Part shown: piece by piece, positions 8,137 to 16,534 of the stretch
How the letters are laid out: each line of letters opens with the position of its first letter
Position numbering within the stretch: the stretch's first letter is position 1
DNA from: Flavimobilis marinus
GTDB taxonomy: Bacteria; Actinomycetota; Actinomycetes; Actinomycetales; Cellulomonadaceae
Direction of reading: 5' to 3'
Length of the DNA stretch: 64,000 nucleotides
Assembly (NCBI RefSeq): GCF_900113055.1
Contig: NZ_FONZ01000004.1
Location: 62,001 to 126,000, forward strand
Translations under genes and position numbers: made by a program
The notes under the pieces: model-generated
Databases searched by the model: none
What the model saw: the letters and a program-made list of their open reading frames with translations, nothing else
What the model was told of the DNA's origin: nothing

Positions 8137-9357
8137 GTGGGAGAACTCGTGGTGGCAGTGGTCGGTGGCGGACAGCTCGCGCGCATGATGGCGCCAGCCG
8201 CAGCGGAGCTGGGCGTGACGCTCCGCGTGCTCGTCGAGGGCGCGGGGGCGTCCGCGGGGCAGGTGGTCGTCGACGCCCCGCACGGTGCGTCCGCCGACGC
8301 CGCGGCTGTGTCCGCCGTCGCGCTGGGCGACGCCGAGCGCCGGCCCGCGGACGTGCTCACGTTCGAGCACGAGCACGTCCCGCACGCGTTGCTGCACCAG
8401 GTCTCCGACGCCGGTGTGCCCGTGCGCCCCGGGCCGCACGCGCTCGAGGCGGCCCAGGACAAGATCGTCATGCGTCGCCGGCTCACCGAGCTCGGCGTGG
8501 CCTGCCCGGCGTGGGCGGCGCTGCCCCGCGACCCCGAGGCGGCGCGCGCGGCGCTGGACGCGTTCGTCGCCGCGCACGGCGGCGCGGCCGTCGTGAAGAC
8601 CGCGCGGGGTGGCTACGACGGCAAGGGTGTGCGGGTGGTGCGGGGGAGCGCCGACGTGGGCGAGTGGATCGCCTCGGCCGCCCTCGACGGGCCGGCCCTG
8701 CTCGTCGAGGAGAAGGTGCCGTTCGTGCGCGAGCTCGCCGCGGTGGTCGCACGGCGGCCCTCCGGCGAGGTCGCCGCCTACCCGGTCGTGGAGTCCGTGC
8801 AGCGCGACGGCGTCTGCGCCGAGGTGCTCGCTCCCGCGCCCGGCCTGGACCCCGCGCTGGCCGCGCACGCCCAGGCGGTCGCCGAGCAGATCGCGACGGC
8901 GCTGGACCTCACCGGTGTGCTCGCCGTCGAGCTGTTCGAGGTCGACGGCGCCGTGCTCGTCAATGAGCTCGCCATGCGACCGCACAACTCGGGGCACTGG
9001 ACCATCACCGGAGCGGTCACGAGCCAGTTCGCCCAGCACCTGCGTGCGGTGCTCGACCTGCCGCTCGGTTCGACCTCCCCGGTGGCACGGTGGACCGTCA
9101 TGGTGAACGTCCTCGGGTCGCGGCTCACGGCGCTCACCGACGCCCTGCCCGACGTGCTGGCCGACCCCGCCGTCCAGGTCAACCTGTACGGCAAGGAGAT
9201 CCGCCCGGGGCGCAAGCTCGGGCACGTCACCGTGAGCGGCAGCGACCTGGCCGAGGTCCGCGCCCGGGCCAACCGTGCCGCCGCGCTGCTGCGGGGCGAG
9301 GACGCCGACGACGGGGTAGCAGCACCGACGGCAGACGCCACGAGGAGGAACGCATGA
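8137..9357 (+). CDS. purK: 5-(carboxyamino)imidazole ribonucleotide synthase (PurK)
   Basis: ATP-grasp enzyme of 406 residues that makes N5-CAIR from AIR, bicarbonate and ATP in purine synthesis. The N-terminal GGGQLARMM motif, the ATP-grasp core ([22 protein letters not shown]) and the metal/ATP site [17 protein letters not shown] are all visible. GTG at 8137 is preferred because it sits 8 nt after a -10; GTG at 8131 would be only 2 nt from it. The stop overlaps purE by ATGA, so the pathway pair is coupled. Confidence 0.95.
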   Translation: MGELVVAVVGGGQLARMMAPAAAELGVTLRVLVEGAGASAGQVVVDAPHGASADAAAVSAVALGDAERRPADVLTFEHEHVPHALLHQVSDAGVPVRPGPHALEAAQDKIVMRRRLTELGVACPAWAALPRDPEAARAALDAFVAAHGGAAVVKTARGGYDGKGVRVVRGSADVGEWIASAALDGPALLVEEKVPFVRELAAVVARRPSGEVAAYPVVESVQRDGVCAEVLAPAPGLDPALAAHAQAVAEQIATALDLTGVLAVELFEVDGAVLVNELAMRPHNSGHWTITGAVTSQFAQHLRAVLDLPLGSTSPVARWTVMVNVLGSRLTALTDALPDVLADPAVQVNLYGKEIRPGRKLGHVTVSGSDLAEVRARANRAAALLRGEDADDGVAAPTADATRRNA

Positions 9358-9887
9358 GCGACACAGCGACGGGCGGGCGGCCGGTGGTCGGCATCGTCAT
9401 GGGGTCGGACTCCGACTGGCGCGTCATGCACGCGGCTGCCGACGTGCTCGAGGAGCTCGGCGTCGCCGTCGAGGTCGACGTGGTCTCGGCGCACCGCATG
9501 CCCACCGAGATGATCGACTACGGCCGCACGGCCGCGGACCGTGGCCTGCGCGTCCTCGTCGCCGGTGCGGGCGGCGCCGCCCACCTGCCGGGCATGCTCG
9601 CCGCGGTGACCCCGCTGCCCGTGATCGGCGTCCCGGTGGCCCTCCAGCACCTCGACGGCATGGACTCGCTCCTGTCGATCGTGCAGATGCCGGCCGGCGT
9701 GCCGGTCGCGACGGTCTCGATCGACGGGGCCAAGAACGCCGGGCTGCTCGCGGCGCGAGTCCTCGGCGCTGGCGAGGGCGACGAGGCGGCGGCGCTGCGC
9801 GCGCGGATGAGCGCGTACCAGGACGGCCTGCGCGACCAGGCCGCGGCCAAGGGCCGCGCGCTGCGGGAGGCGCGGGAGCGGGGCTGA
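9354..9887 (+). CDS. purE: N5-CAIR mutase (PurE)
   Basis: A 177-residue class I PurE that rearranges N5-CAIR to CAIR, the step after PurK. The motifs [10 protein letters not shown] (about 14-23), SAHRMP (about 49-54) and [13 protein letters not shown] are diagnostic. GAGGAACGC precedes the ATG, which overlaps the purK stop. The gene ends 1 nt from the convergent LCP gene, leaving no intergenic terminator. Confidence 0.96.
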   Translation: MSDTATGGRPVVGIVMGSDSDWRVMHAAADVLEELGVAVEVDVVSAHRMPTEMIDYGRTAADRGLRVLVAGAGGAAHLPGMLAAVTPLPVIGVPVALQHLDGMDSLLSIVQMPAGVPVATVSIDGAKNAGLLAARVLGAGEGDEAAALRARMSAYQDGLRDQAAAKGRALREARERG

Positions 9888-9888
9888 C

Positions 9889-11265
9889 CTACTCCTCGCC
9901 GACCTTCCCCGCGGGCAGCGAGCCCGCCATGATGTCGGCGAAGAACCCGGGCGCCTCGTCGGGGTCGAGCAGGACGGTCGAGCCGACCCCGCCGGGGCGG
10001 TAGTCGAGGCTGGCGATCGGCGGGGCGCCCGTGATGCCCTCCGGGCCGCCCGCCGCGCGGAAGGCGAGGGCGAGCCGGCCCATGTCGATGATGCCGGTGT
10101 CGTCGTCGACCGCCACCGAGGACAGCCCGGCGTCGATCAGCGAGACCTGCTTCGCGGGGTTGACGAGGACGCCCGGGCTCGCGACCTGCTTGACCAGCTT
10201 GCTGACCAGCTGGCGCTGGCGCTCGGCGCGTCCGATGTCACCCTCGGGGTCCGCGTAGCGCATCCGGATGAAGGCGAGCGCCTTCTTGCCCTTCACGGTG
10301 TGGCAGCCCGACTTCCACTTCAAGCCGGATCGCTTGTCGTTGACGTCGTAGTCCAGGCAGAGCTCGACGCCGCCGACGGCGTTGACGACCCCCTGCACCC
10401 CGCCGAGACCGATCTCGACGTAGTGGTCGATCGTGAACCCGGTGAGGCCTTCGACGCTCGCGACGAGCAGCTCGGGACCGCCCCAGGCGTAGGCCGCGTT
10501 GAGCTTCGCGGGACCGTGACCCGGCACGTCGGTGTAGGCGTCGCGGGGGAGGCTGATCAGGGCGGTGGGGCCGCTCTCCGGCTCGTGCAGCAGCATGATC
10601 GTGTCGGTGCGCGCACCCTCGGTCCCGTCCTCGTTGATCGCGCCGTCGTCGCGGGAGTCCGAGCCGGCGAGGAGGTAGGTGGTCCCTGCGGTGTCGGCCG
10701 CTCCGGAGAGGGCCGTGACGTGCGTGATCTTGCCGTCGGCCCACAGCAGCAGGCCGATCGGCCACGCGAGGACGAGCAGGAGCACGAGGCTCAGGACCAG
10801 GGCGACGATGCGTCCCCGCCGGAGACGGAGGCGCCCCGGCCTCCCCGGGGTGCCGGGTCCGTGGGGTCCGGACCCGCCGGGAGGACGGGGGCCGCCGCTG
10901 GGCGGCGTGCCCGCGCCGGCGCGCACACCGGGGGCGGCGGGGGCCGCGGCCGGTCGGGCAGCGCCCGCGGTGCGGACCCGCGGGGTCCCGTGCGGCGGGG
11001 TCGCGGCCCGCGCTGCCGCGGGAGGCGCGGAGCCGACCCGGCGCGGAGCAGCAGCGGGGCGCGGCGTCCCCGGGGGCTGCGGGGTGCTCGGACGCGCGGA
11101 GCTGGTCCGTGGGGGGATCCGACCAGCGCCGGGGCTGCGGGGCGCGCCGCTGGGCTCCGCCGCCTGGCCGACCGGCACGGCACCTTCGGTCGTCCTCGGT
11201 CGCTGCGCGGGCGTGTGCTGCGGGGTGAAGCTCGGCGGCGTCGTCCGACGCGGTTCGTCTGCCAT
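9889..11265 (-). CDS. LytR-CpsA-Psr (LCP) family glycopolymer ligase
   Basis: A 458-residue membrane-anchored enzyme expected to transfer undecaprenyl-linked glycopolymers to peptidoglycan. The first 150 residues are a proline/arginine/alanine-rich cytoplasmic region, a single helix follows (about 155-180), and the extracellular LCP domain shows YLLAGSDSRDD, RTDTIMLLHE, LISLPRDAYTDVPGHG, KLNAAYAWGG and GRAERQRQ. The ATG at 11265 comes 2 nt after the stop of the preceding LCP gene; a GTG four codons earlier is possible. The long disordered N-terminus is typical of actinobacterial members. Confidence 0.93.
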   Translation of the reverse strand: MADEPRRTTPPSFTPQHTPAQRPRTTEGAVPVGQAAEPSGAPRSPGAGRIPPRTSSARPSTPQPPGTPRPAAAPRRVGSAPPAAARAATPPHGTPRVRTAGAARPAAAPAAPGVRAGAGTPPSGGPRPPGGSGPHGPGTPGRPGRLRLRRGRIVALVLSLVLLLVLAWPIGLLLWADGKITHVTALSGAADTAGTTYLLAGSDSRDDGAINEDGTEGARTDTIMLLHEPESGPTALISLPRDAYTDVPGHGPAKLNAAYAWGGPELLVASVEGLTGFTIDHYVEIGLGGVQGVVNAVGGVELCLDYDVNDKRSGLKWKSGCHTVKGKKALAFIRMRYADPEGDIGRAERQRQLVSKLVKQVASPGVLVNPAKQVSLIDAGLSSVAVDDDTGIIDMGRLALAFRAAGGPEGITGAPPIASLDYRPGGVGSTVLLDPDEAPGFFADIMAGSLPAGKVGEE

Positions 11266-11267
11266 GC

Positions 11268-12542
11268 TCAGCCGCACTCCGCCGTGACGTCGGCGCCGGT
11301 GAAGGCCTCGCGACCTGCGCTCTTGGTCTCGGTGGGCTCGGGCTCGGTCGTCTCGGTCGGCTCGGTCGTGCTGTCGGTCGGCTCGTCCGACGGCTCGACC
11401 GTGTCCTCGGGCTCAGTGGGAGCCTCCGGATCGGTGGGAGCCTCGGGCTCGGTGGGAGCCTCGGGCTCGGGCACGAGCGGGTCGTCGGAGGCCATGTTCG
11501 CCCAGACCGCCATCGCCTCCTCGGTCCAGACCACCTCGTTGGTGTCCGCGGGGTTCGGGACCCAGGGGATGGTCATGAACGTGATGTCCTTCGCGCGCAG
11601 GCTCCGCATGCTGTAGGCGAGGCCCGCGAGGTTCGGCACGCTCGCGAGCTCGGGGTTGGTCGTCAGCGAGGACGTGCCGGCGTCGAGGAAGCTGTACAGC
11701 TTGGGCAGGTCGGTGACCAGGCTCTGGCTGAGGGCCTCGTTCACCATGGCGGACATCAGCTGCTGCTGCCGGCCGATGCGGTTGGTGTCGGACCCGTCGC
11801 CGACGCCGACGCCGGTGCGAGCGCGGGCGAAGCCGAGCGCGTCCTTGCCGTCGAGCGTCTGGAAGCCGGCGGTGAGCTTGAGGTCGGCCTTGGGCGCGTC
11901 GATGTCGTTCGGCACGCAGATCGGGACGCCGCCAAGGGCGTCGACCATGTTCTCGAAGCCGGCGAAGTCCACGACCGCGTAGTGGTCGATGTACACGCCC
12001 GTGAGCGCCTCGACCGTCTTGATGGTGCAGGCGGCCGCGGAGGCGACGTCGCCTCCCACGGACCAGCCCAGCGAGAACGCCGAGTTGAAGCGCCCGGCGG
12101 TCGCGGCGCTGGTGGCGCCTCCGGTGCCGGTGCACGAGGGGATCTGCACGAACGAGTCGCGCGGGATCGACACCAGCTCCGCGCGCGACCGGTCGGCCGA
12201 CACGTGGAGCACGATCGTCGTGTCCGAGCGCATGCCTCCGACCCCGTCGTCCACCACGTCGCCGTCGCCGCGCGAGTCCGAGCCCATCAGCAGGATGTTC
12301 AGGTCCTTGCCGGCGTTGGGGTCGTCGGGGTCGGCCACCTTCTCGGGGCGGTCGCCGCCGAGCAGCTGCGTGACCTCACCGGTTCCGATGTTGCCCTGGA
12401 GCCGGGCGGTCGCGGAGGTGAGCCCGACGCCGACGAAGGTCAGGACGCCGACGACGGAGAGCGCGACGGCGCGGACGGCGCGGTGGTTGCGCGTGGTCCG
12501 GGCGTGGCGAGGCACGTCGGTGCGCATGGGTGAGGCAGTCAC
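11268..12542 (-). CDS. LytR-CpsA-Psr (LCP) family protein with acidic repeat tail
   Basis: A 424-residue second LCP enzyme, upstream in the same operon. After an N-terminal helix (about 22-45) the catalytic domain carries LNILLMGSDSRGDG, RSDTTIVLHVS, LVSIPRDSFVQIP and NRIGRQQQL. Three cysteines (QIPSC, AAACT, VPICV) could form extracytoplasmic disulfides. The last 70 residues are a Pro/Glu/Thr repeat. The start is GTG 12542, 8 nt after a TACTAT -10, so likely leaderless; a TTG three codons upstream falls on the -10 itself and is unlikely. Confidence 0.92.
   Translation of the reverse strand: MTASPMRTDVPRHARTTRNHRAVRAVALSVVGVLTFVGVGLTSATARLQGNIGTGEVTQLLGGDRPEKVADPDDPNAGKDLNILLMGSDSRGDGDVVDDGVGGMRSDTTIVLHVSADRSRAELVSIPRDSFVQIPSCTGTGGATSAATAGRFNSAFSLGWSVGGDVASAAACTIKTVEALTGVYIDHYAVVDFAGFENMVDALGGVPICVPNDIDAPKADLKLTAGFQTLDGKDALGFARARTGVGVGDGSDTNRIGRQQQLMSAMVNEALSQSLVTDLPKLYSFLDAGTSSLTTNPELASVPNLAGLAYSMRSLRAKDITFMTIPWVPNPADTNEVVWTEEAMAVWANMASDDPLVPEPEAPTEPEAPTDPEAPTEPEDTVEPSDEPTDSTTEPTETTEPEPTETKSAGREAFTGADVTAECG
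11415..11468 (-). repeat. 18-nt tandem repeat in LCP C-terminal tail
   Basis: Three consecutive 18-nt units (11415-11432, 11433-11450, 11451-11468; the last two identical) encode EPEAPT-type hexapeptides. The in-frame unit length allows copy-number change without frameshift. Confidence 0.85.
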
Positions 12543-12550
12543 GAGGGTCA

Positions 12551-12556
12551 ATAGTA
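12551..12556 (-). promoter_or_regulatory. -10 element of leaderless LCP operon
   Basis: TACTAT on the minus strand, then 8 nt, then GTG at 12542. No purine-rich ribosome site lies upstream of the GTG. Confidence 0.6.
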
Positions 12557-12621
12557 GGGAGCGTCGTGCGCTCAGCGATGCAAGCCGCGGGGTGAGGCGG
12601 TGGAGGACTTGTGCAGGTGGC

Positions 12622-12987
12622 TCAGGCGCCGGGACCGGCGCGCCGCTCGTCCTCGAGGCGCGCCTCCGTGAGCGTCAGCTCGCGGGTGAGCGCGGTGATC
12701 TTCGCCGACAGCTGATTCATGCGTCGGTGGCTGGTCGAGATGTAGCTGAGGAACGCGATCACGAGCGCGTACAGCAGGAGGTCGGCCCCACGCCCGACGC
12801 CGAGCCGGTTCGCCACGGCCGACAGCCACTGCGGGACCATCACCGACACGGCGGCGGCCAGCACGAACCCGAGGAGCATCAGGCGCCGGATGGCCTGGTG
12901 GCGAGCGTCGGCCGTGGACCGGTTGAGGAGCAGCGCGACGACGCCGATGCCGACGAGCAGCACGACCTGGATCCACATGACGTCCAC
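12622..12987 (-). CDS. DUF2304 family membrane protein
   Basis: A 121-residue protein with three hydrophobic helices (about 4-22, 33-52 and 63-85) and a charged, probably coiled-coil C-terminus (MNQLSAKITALTRELTLTEARLEDE). DUF2304 proteins are typically encoded beside dolichyl-phosphate-mannose-synthase-like GT2 enzymes and may tether or regulate them. The GTG at 12987 is chosen because AGGAG lies 5 nt upstream; that site overlaps the TAG stop of the GT2 gene, so the two are coupled. ATG at 12978 is the alternative. Confidence 0.88.
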   Translation of the reverse strand: MDVMWIQVVLLVGIGVVALLLNRSTADARHQAIRRLMLLGFVLAAAVSVMVPQWLSAVANRLGVGRGADLLLYALVIAFLSYISTSHRRMNQLSAKITALTRELTLTEARLEDERRAGPGA

Positions 12988-12995
12988 GGGAGCTC

Positions 12996-13685
12996 CTAGC
13001 GGAAGACGAGGTCGACGAGGATGTTGACCGAGTTGAGCAGCGACTGCCCCTTGCCGCGCGAGTAGTCGGTGTACAGCACGTGCACGGGGTGCTCCCGCCA
13101 CGGCAGGTGCGTGCGCTGCAGGTGCAGGACGATCTCGCTGGCGTGCGCCATGCGGTCCTGGGTGAGGTGGACGCCGCGCGCGGCGTCGGACCGGATCACC
13201 CGGAGCCCGTTGTGGGCGTCGGTGAGCCGCAGCCCGGTGCTCTGGTTGGTGAACCACACGGCCAGCTTGAGCACGACGCGCTTGAGCAGACCGGCACGGG
13301 TGCGGTCGTCGAGGAAGCGCGACCCGAAGACGATCGCGACGTCCTCGGCTCGGGCGAGCTCGACCATCGCGACGGCGTCGGTCACCTGGTGCTGGCCGTC
13401 CGCGTCGAACGTCACGACGTACCGCGCACCGGCGCCGACGACGTACTCGATCCCGGTCTGCAGCGCGGCGCCCTGGCCGAGGTTGACCGGGTGGCGCAGC
13501 ACGCGGGCACCAGCGGCCTGGGCGGCTGCGGCCGAGCCGTCCGTGCTGCCGTCGTCGACGCACACGACGTGCCGGAAGCGTTCCCGGGCGCCGCGCACGA
13601 CGTCGCCGATGACCTCGGCCTCGTTGAAGAGGGGGACCACCAGCCACGCGTCGTCGATCAGGGGCAGGCCGGTCATGGCAGCCAT
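12996..13685 (-). CDS. GT2 glycosyltransferase, DPM1-like (polyprenyl-phosphate sugar synthase)
   Basis: A 229-residue GT-A enzyme. VVPLFNEAEVIGDVV opens the fold, VVCVDDGSTDGS and VVTFDADGQHQ give the nucleotide-binding and metal (DAD) sites, and VFGSRFL matches DPM1-like enzymes. It likely loads a sugar onto polyprenyl phosphate for the GtrA/DUF2304-associated glycosylation route. No membrane helix is visible, so membrane association may come through the DUF2304 partner. The start (ATG 13685 or 13676) is uncertain because neither has a ribosome site. Confidence 0.9.
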   Translation of the reverse strand: MAAMTGLPLIDDAWLVVPLFNEAEVIGDVVRGARERFRHVVCVDDGSTDGSAAAAQAAGARVLRHPVNLGQGAALQTGIEYVVGAGARYVVTFDADGQHQVTDAVAMVELARAEDVAIVFGSRFLDDRTRAGLLKRVVLKLAVWFTNQSTGLRLTDAHNGLRVIRSDAARGVHLTQDRMAHASEIVLHLQRTHLPWREHPVHVLYTDYSRGKGQSLLNSVNILVDLVFR

Positions 13686-13763
13686 TCTTGCACCGCCGCG
13701 ACCCGGTCCGGTGGGGGCTCCGGGCGCGACCATCGTCCCGGCGGCGCTGTCGCGGGTGCGCGC

Positions 13764-13769
13764 TAGGCT
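13764..13769 (+). promoter_or_regulatory. -10 element of the 13.8-23.1 kb polysaccharide operon
   Basis: TAGGCT about 51 nt upstream of the ATG at 13821, which in turn has GGAAGGGGA (13808-13816) as ribosome site. The next eight genes overlap or nearly touch, so this may drive the whole cluster. Confidence 0.45.
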
Positions 13770-13820
13770 TGCGCTGACCTGCCGCCGGACCCGAGCCGTC
13801 GGCCCACGGAAGGGGACCCG

Positions 13821-14420
13821 ATGGCAGTGCGTGTGGCACCAGGGGCGGACGTCTCGCCCGAGGCGCAGCTCGGTGACGGCACCGCGATCTGGCACCTGGC
13901 ACAGGTGCGGGAGGACGTGCGGATGGGCGCGGGGTGCGTCGTCGGTCGCGGCGCGTACATCGGCACCGGCGTCGTCATGGGCCAGCACTGCAAGGTGCAG
14001 AACTACGCCCTGGTGTACGAGCCCGCGCGGCTGGGGGACGGCGTGTTCGTCGGCCCTGCGGCAGTGCTCACCAACGACACCCACCCGCGCGCGGTCAACC
14101 CGGACGGCTCGCTCAAGGACGCGAGCGACTGGCACGCCGTCGGCGTCACCATCGGTGACGGCGCGGCGATCGGGGCTCGCGCCGTGTGCGTGGCCCCCGT
14201 GACGATCGGCGCCTGGGCCACCGTGGCCGCGGGCGCCGTGGTGACGCGGGACGTCCCGGCCCACGCCCTCGTCGTCGGCGTGCCGGCGCGGCAGGTGGGA
14301 TGGGTCGGCAAGGCCGGCCAGAGGCTCGATGACCAGGGGGACGGCACCTTCCGGTGCCCCGTGACCGGCGCTCGCTACGAGCTCACCGGGACGACCATGA
14401 CCGAGGTGGAGACCGCATGA
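13821..14420 (+). CDS. wbpD: UDP-3-amino-sugar uronate N-acetyltransferase, WbpD/WlbB-like
   Basis: A 199-residue left-handed beta-helix acyltransferase. Hexapeptide repeats run from about residue 5 to 160 (AQLGDGTAIWHLAQV, VVGRGAYIG, VTIGDGAAIGARAVC, VTIGAWATVAAGAVV), with the WbpD-typical VQNYALVYEPARLGDGVFVGP and LTNDTHPRA segments. WbpD acetylates the 3-amino group of UDP-GlcNAc3NA. It is the first gene of a dehydrogenase/aminotransferase/acetyltransferase trio. The ATG follows a strong GGAAGGGGA site, and the stop overlaps the next start by ATGA. Confidence 0.88.
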   Translation: MAVRVAPGADVSPEAQLGDGTAIWHLAQVREDVRMGAGCVVGRGAYIGTGVVMGQHCKVQNYALVYEPARLGDGVFVGPAAVLTNDTHPRAVNPDGSLKDASDWHAVGVTIGDGAAIGARAVCVAPVTIGAWATVAAGAVVTRDVPAHALVVGVPARQVGWVGKAGQRLDDQGDGTFRCPVTGARYELTGTTMTEVETA

Positions 14421-15535
14421 ACGAGTTCATCGCACCAGCCAGGCCGATCATCGGCGACGACGAGCGCGCCGCGGTGGACCGCGTGCTGCGCAGCGGGATG
14501 ATCGCCCAGGGCCCGGAGGTCGCGGCGTTCGAGCAGGAGTTCTCCGCCGAGCTCGCGGGCGGCCGGACCTGCGTGGCCGTCAACAGCGGCACGTCCGGCC
14601 TGCACCTGGGGCTGCTCGCGGCGGGGATCGGCCCGGGCGACGAGGTCGTCGTCCCGTCCTTCACGTTCGCCGCGACGGCCAACTCGGTCGCGCTGACCGG
14701 CGCCACCCCGGTGTTCGCGGACATCGACCCGCAGACGTTCTGCCTGACACCGGACGCCGCGCGCGAGGTCCTGACGGAGCGGACCAAGGCGGTCATGCCC
14801 GTGCACCTGTACGGCCACCCGTTCGACGCCCCGGGCTTCGCCGCGCTCGCGGCCGAGCGGGACGTGATGATCTTCGAGGACGCCGCGCAGGCGCACGGGG
14901 CGAGCCTCGACGGACGCATGGTCGGCACCTTCGGGACCTTCGCGATGTTCAGCCTGTACCCGACCAAGAACATGACCTCGGGCGAGGGCGGCATGGTCGC
15001 GTGCGTCGACGACGACGTCGCGCGCGCCGTCCGCCTGCTGCGCAACCAGGGCATGGAGCGCCAGTACGCGAACGAGGTCGTGGGCTTCAACGCCCGGATG
15101 ACCGACGTGCACGCGGCGATCGGCCGCGTCCAGCTGGGCAAGCTGCCGGCATGGACCGCGCAGCGTCAGGCCAACGCGGCCACGCTCGACGCCGGCCTCG
15201 CCGCGGCCGCCGGGGTCGTCACCCCCGCGGTGGCGCCGGGCGCCGTGCACGTCTACCACCAGTACACGATCCGCCTCGCGGGCTCGACGGGCGCGGAGCG
15301 CGACCGCTTCGTGGCCGCGCTCAAGGAGGAGCACGCGGTGGGCGCGGGCGTCTACTACCCGATCCCCAACCACCGGCTCGCCAGCCTCGAGCACTTCGCC
15401 CCGGGCCTCGACCTGCCCGAGACCGAGCGCGCCGCCGCGGAGGTCGTCTCCCTGCCGGTGCACCCGTCGCTGACGGAGGCCGACCTCACCAGGATCGTCG
15501 ACGCCGTCGTCGCCGTGGCCGGGGCAGGCGCCTGA
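14417..15535 (+). CDS. wbpE: DegT/DnrJ/EryC1/StrS sugar aminotransferase, WbpE-like
   Basis: A 372-residue PLP-dependent aminotransferase. VNSGTSGLHLGLLA, DEVVVPSFTFAATANS, EDAAQAHGA and the PLP lysine in LYPTKNMTSGEGG are all conserved; RNQGM and NARMTDVHAAIGRVQL complete the family pattern. With WbpB and WbpD it would convert a 3-keto UDP-sugar uronate to the 3-amino derivative. The start overlaps wbpD (ATGA) and the stop overlaps the dehydrogenase gene (TGATG). The exact substrate rests on the neighbours. Confidence 0.9.
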   Translation: MNEFIAPARPIIGDDERAAVDRVLRSGMIAQGPEVAAFEQEFSAELAGGRTCVAVNSGTSGLHLGLLAAGIGPGDEVVVPSFTFAATANSVALTGATPVFADIDPQTFCLTPDAAREVLTERTKAVMPVHLYGHPFDAPGFAALAAERDVMIFEDAAQAHGASLDGRMVGTFGTFAMFSLYPTKNMTSGEGGMVACVDDDVARAVRLLRNQGMERQYANEVVGFNARMTDVHAAIGRVQLGKLPAWTAQRQANAATLDAGLAAAAGVVTPAVAPGAVHVYHQYTIRLAGSTGAERDRFVAALKEEHAVGAGVYYPIPNHRLASLEHFAPGLDLPETERAAAEVVSLPVHPSLTEADLTRIVDAVVAVAGAGA

Positions 15536-16524
15536 TGGCCGCGCTGCGGGCGGGCCTGATCGGCCTCGGTGCCATGGGGCGCCACCACGCGCGCGTTCTG
15601 CGGGAGATGGACGGCGTCGACCTCGTCGCTGTCGCGGACCCGGGGGGAGACCCGTTCCGCGTCGCGGGCCCGCTCGAGGTGCTCCGCGACGTCGAGGCGC
15701 TGATCGCGGCGGGCATCGACATGGCCGTCGTCGCCGTGCCGACCGCCTTCCACGAGCCGGTGGCCGTCGCGCTCGCGGAGGCCGGCGTGCACACGCTCGT
15801 CGAGAAGCCCATCGCCCTGGACGTCCCGGCGGGGGAGCGCGTGCGCGACGCGTTCGGCCGCGCGGGCCTCGTGGGCTGCATCGGCCACATCGAGCGCTTC
15901 AACCCGGCCATCCAGGAGGTCCGCCGCCGCGTGGCCGCCGGTGAGCTCGGCGAGGTCTACCAGATCGTCACCCGGCGCCAGGGTCCGTTCCCGGCCCGGA
16001 TCGCCGACGTGGGCGTGATCAAGGACCTCGCGACGCACGACATCGACTCGACCGCGTGGGTCGCGGGTGCCGCGTACGACTCGGTCTCCGCGCAGACCGC
16101 CTTCCGCTCCGGTCGGTCGCACGAGGACATGGTGCTCGCGACCGGACGCCTGGCCGACGGGGTGATCGTCAACCACGTGGTGAACTGGCTGTCCCCGATG
16201 AAGGAGCGCATCACGATCGTCACCGGGGAGCGTGGCGCGCTCACCGCGGACACCTCGAGCGGCGACGTGACGTTCTACGCCAACGGCACCGTCGCCACCG
16301 AGTGGGAGTCGGTGGCCTCGTTCCGCGGCGTGAGCGAGGGTGACGTGATCCGGTACGCGATCGCCAAGCGCGAGCCGCTGCGCAACGAGCTCGAGGCGTT
16401 CCGGGACGCCGTGCTCGGCGAGGAGAACCGGACCGTCACGATGGCCGAGGGCCTGACGACCCTGCGCGTCGCCGAGGCCATGCTGGCGAGCGCGGCCGAC
16501 CGCGGGCGCACCGTCAGCCTGTGA
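15535..16524 (+). CDS. wbpB: Gfo/Idh/MocA oxidoreductase, WbpB/WlbA-like
   Basis: A 329-residue NAD-dependent sugar dehydrogenase. The Rossmann motif GLIGLGAMGRHHARVL starts at residue 7, the family EKPIALD motif is near residue 93, and the catalytic-site histidine helix DLATHDIDS follows. WbpB oxidises C3 of UDP-GlcNAcA ahead of WbpE. The trio still needs a UDP-GlcNAc 6-dehydrogenase, and a suitable enzyme is encoded at 40.9 kb rather than here. The ATG shares its first base with the upstream stop. Confidence 0.9.
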   Translation: MAALRAGLIGLGAMGRHHARVLREMDGVDLVAVADPGGDPFRVAGPLEVLRDVEALIAAGIDMAVVAVPTAFHEPVAVALAEAGVHTLVEKPIALDVPAGERVRDAFGRAGLVGCIGHIERFNPAIQEVRRRVAAGELGEVYQIVTRRQGPFPARIADVGVIKDLATHDIDSTAWVAGAAYDSVSAQTAFRSGRSHEDMVLATGRLADGVIVNHVVNWLSPMKERITIVTGERGALTADTSSGDVTFYANGTVATEWESVASFRGVSEGDVIRYAIAKREPLRNELEAFRDAVLGEENRTVTMAEGLTTLRVAEAMLASAADRGRTVSL

Positions 16525-16534
16525 GCCGCGCCCT

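Noticed and set aside
12543-12551. TTG start for the second LCP protein
   Set aside because: The TTG falls on the last base of the TACTAT box, whereas GTG 12542 is at the standard 8-nt leaderless distance.
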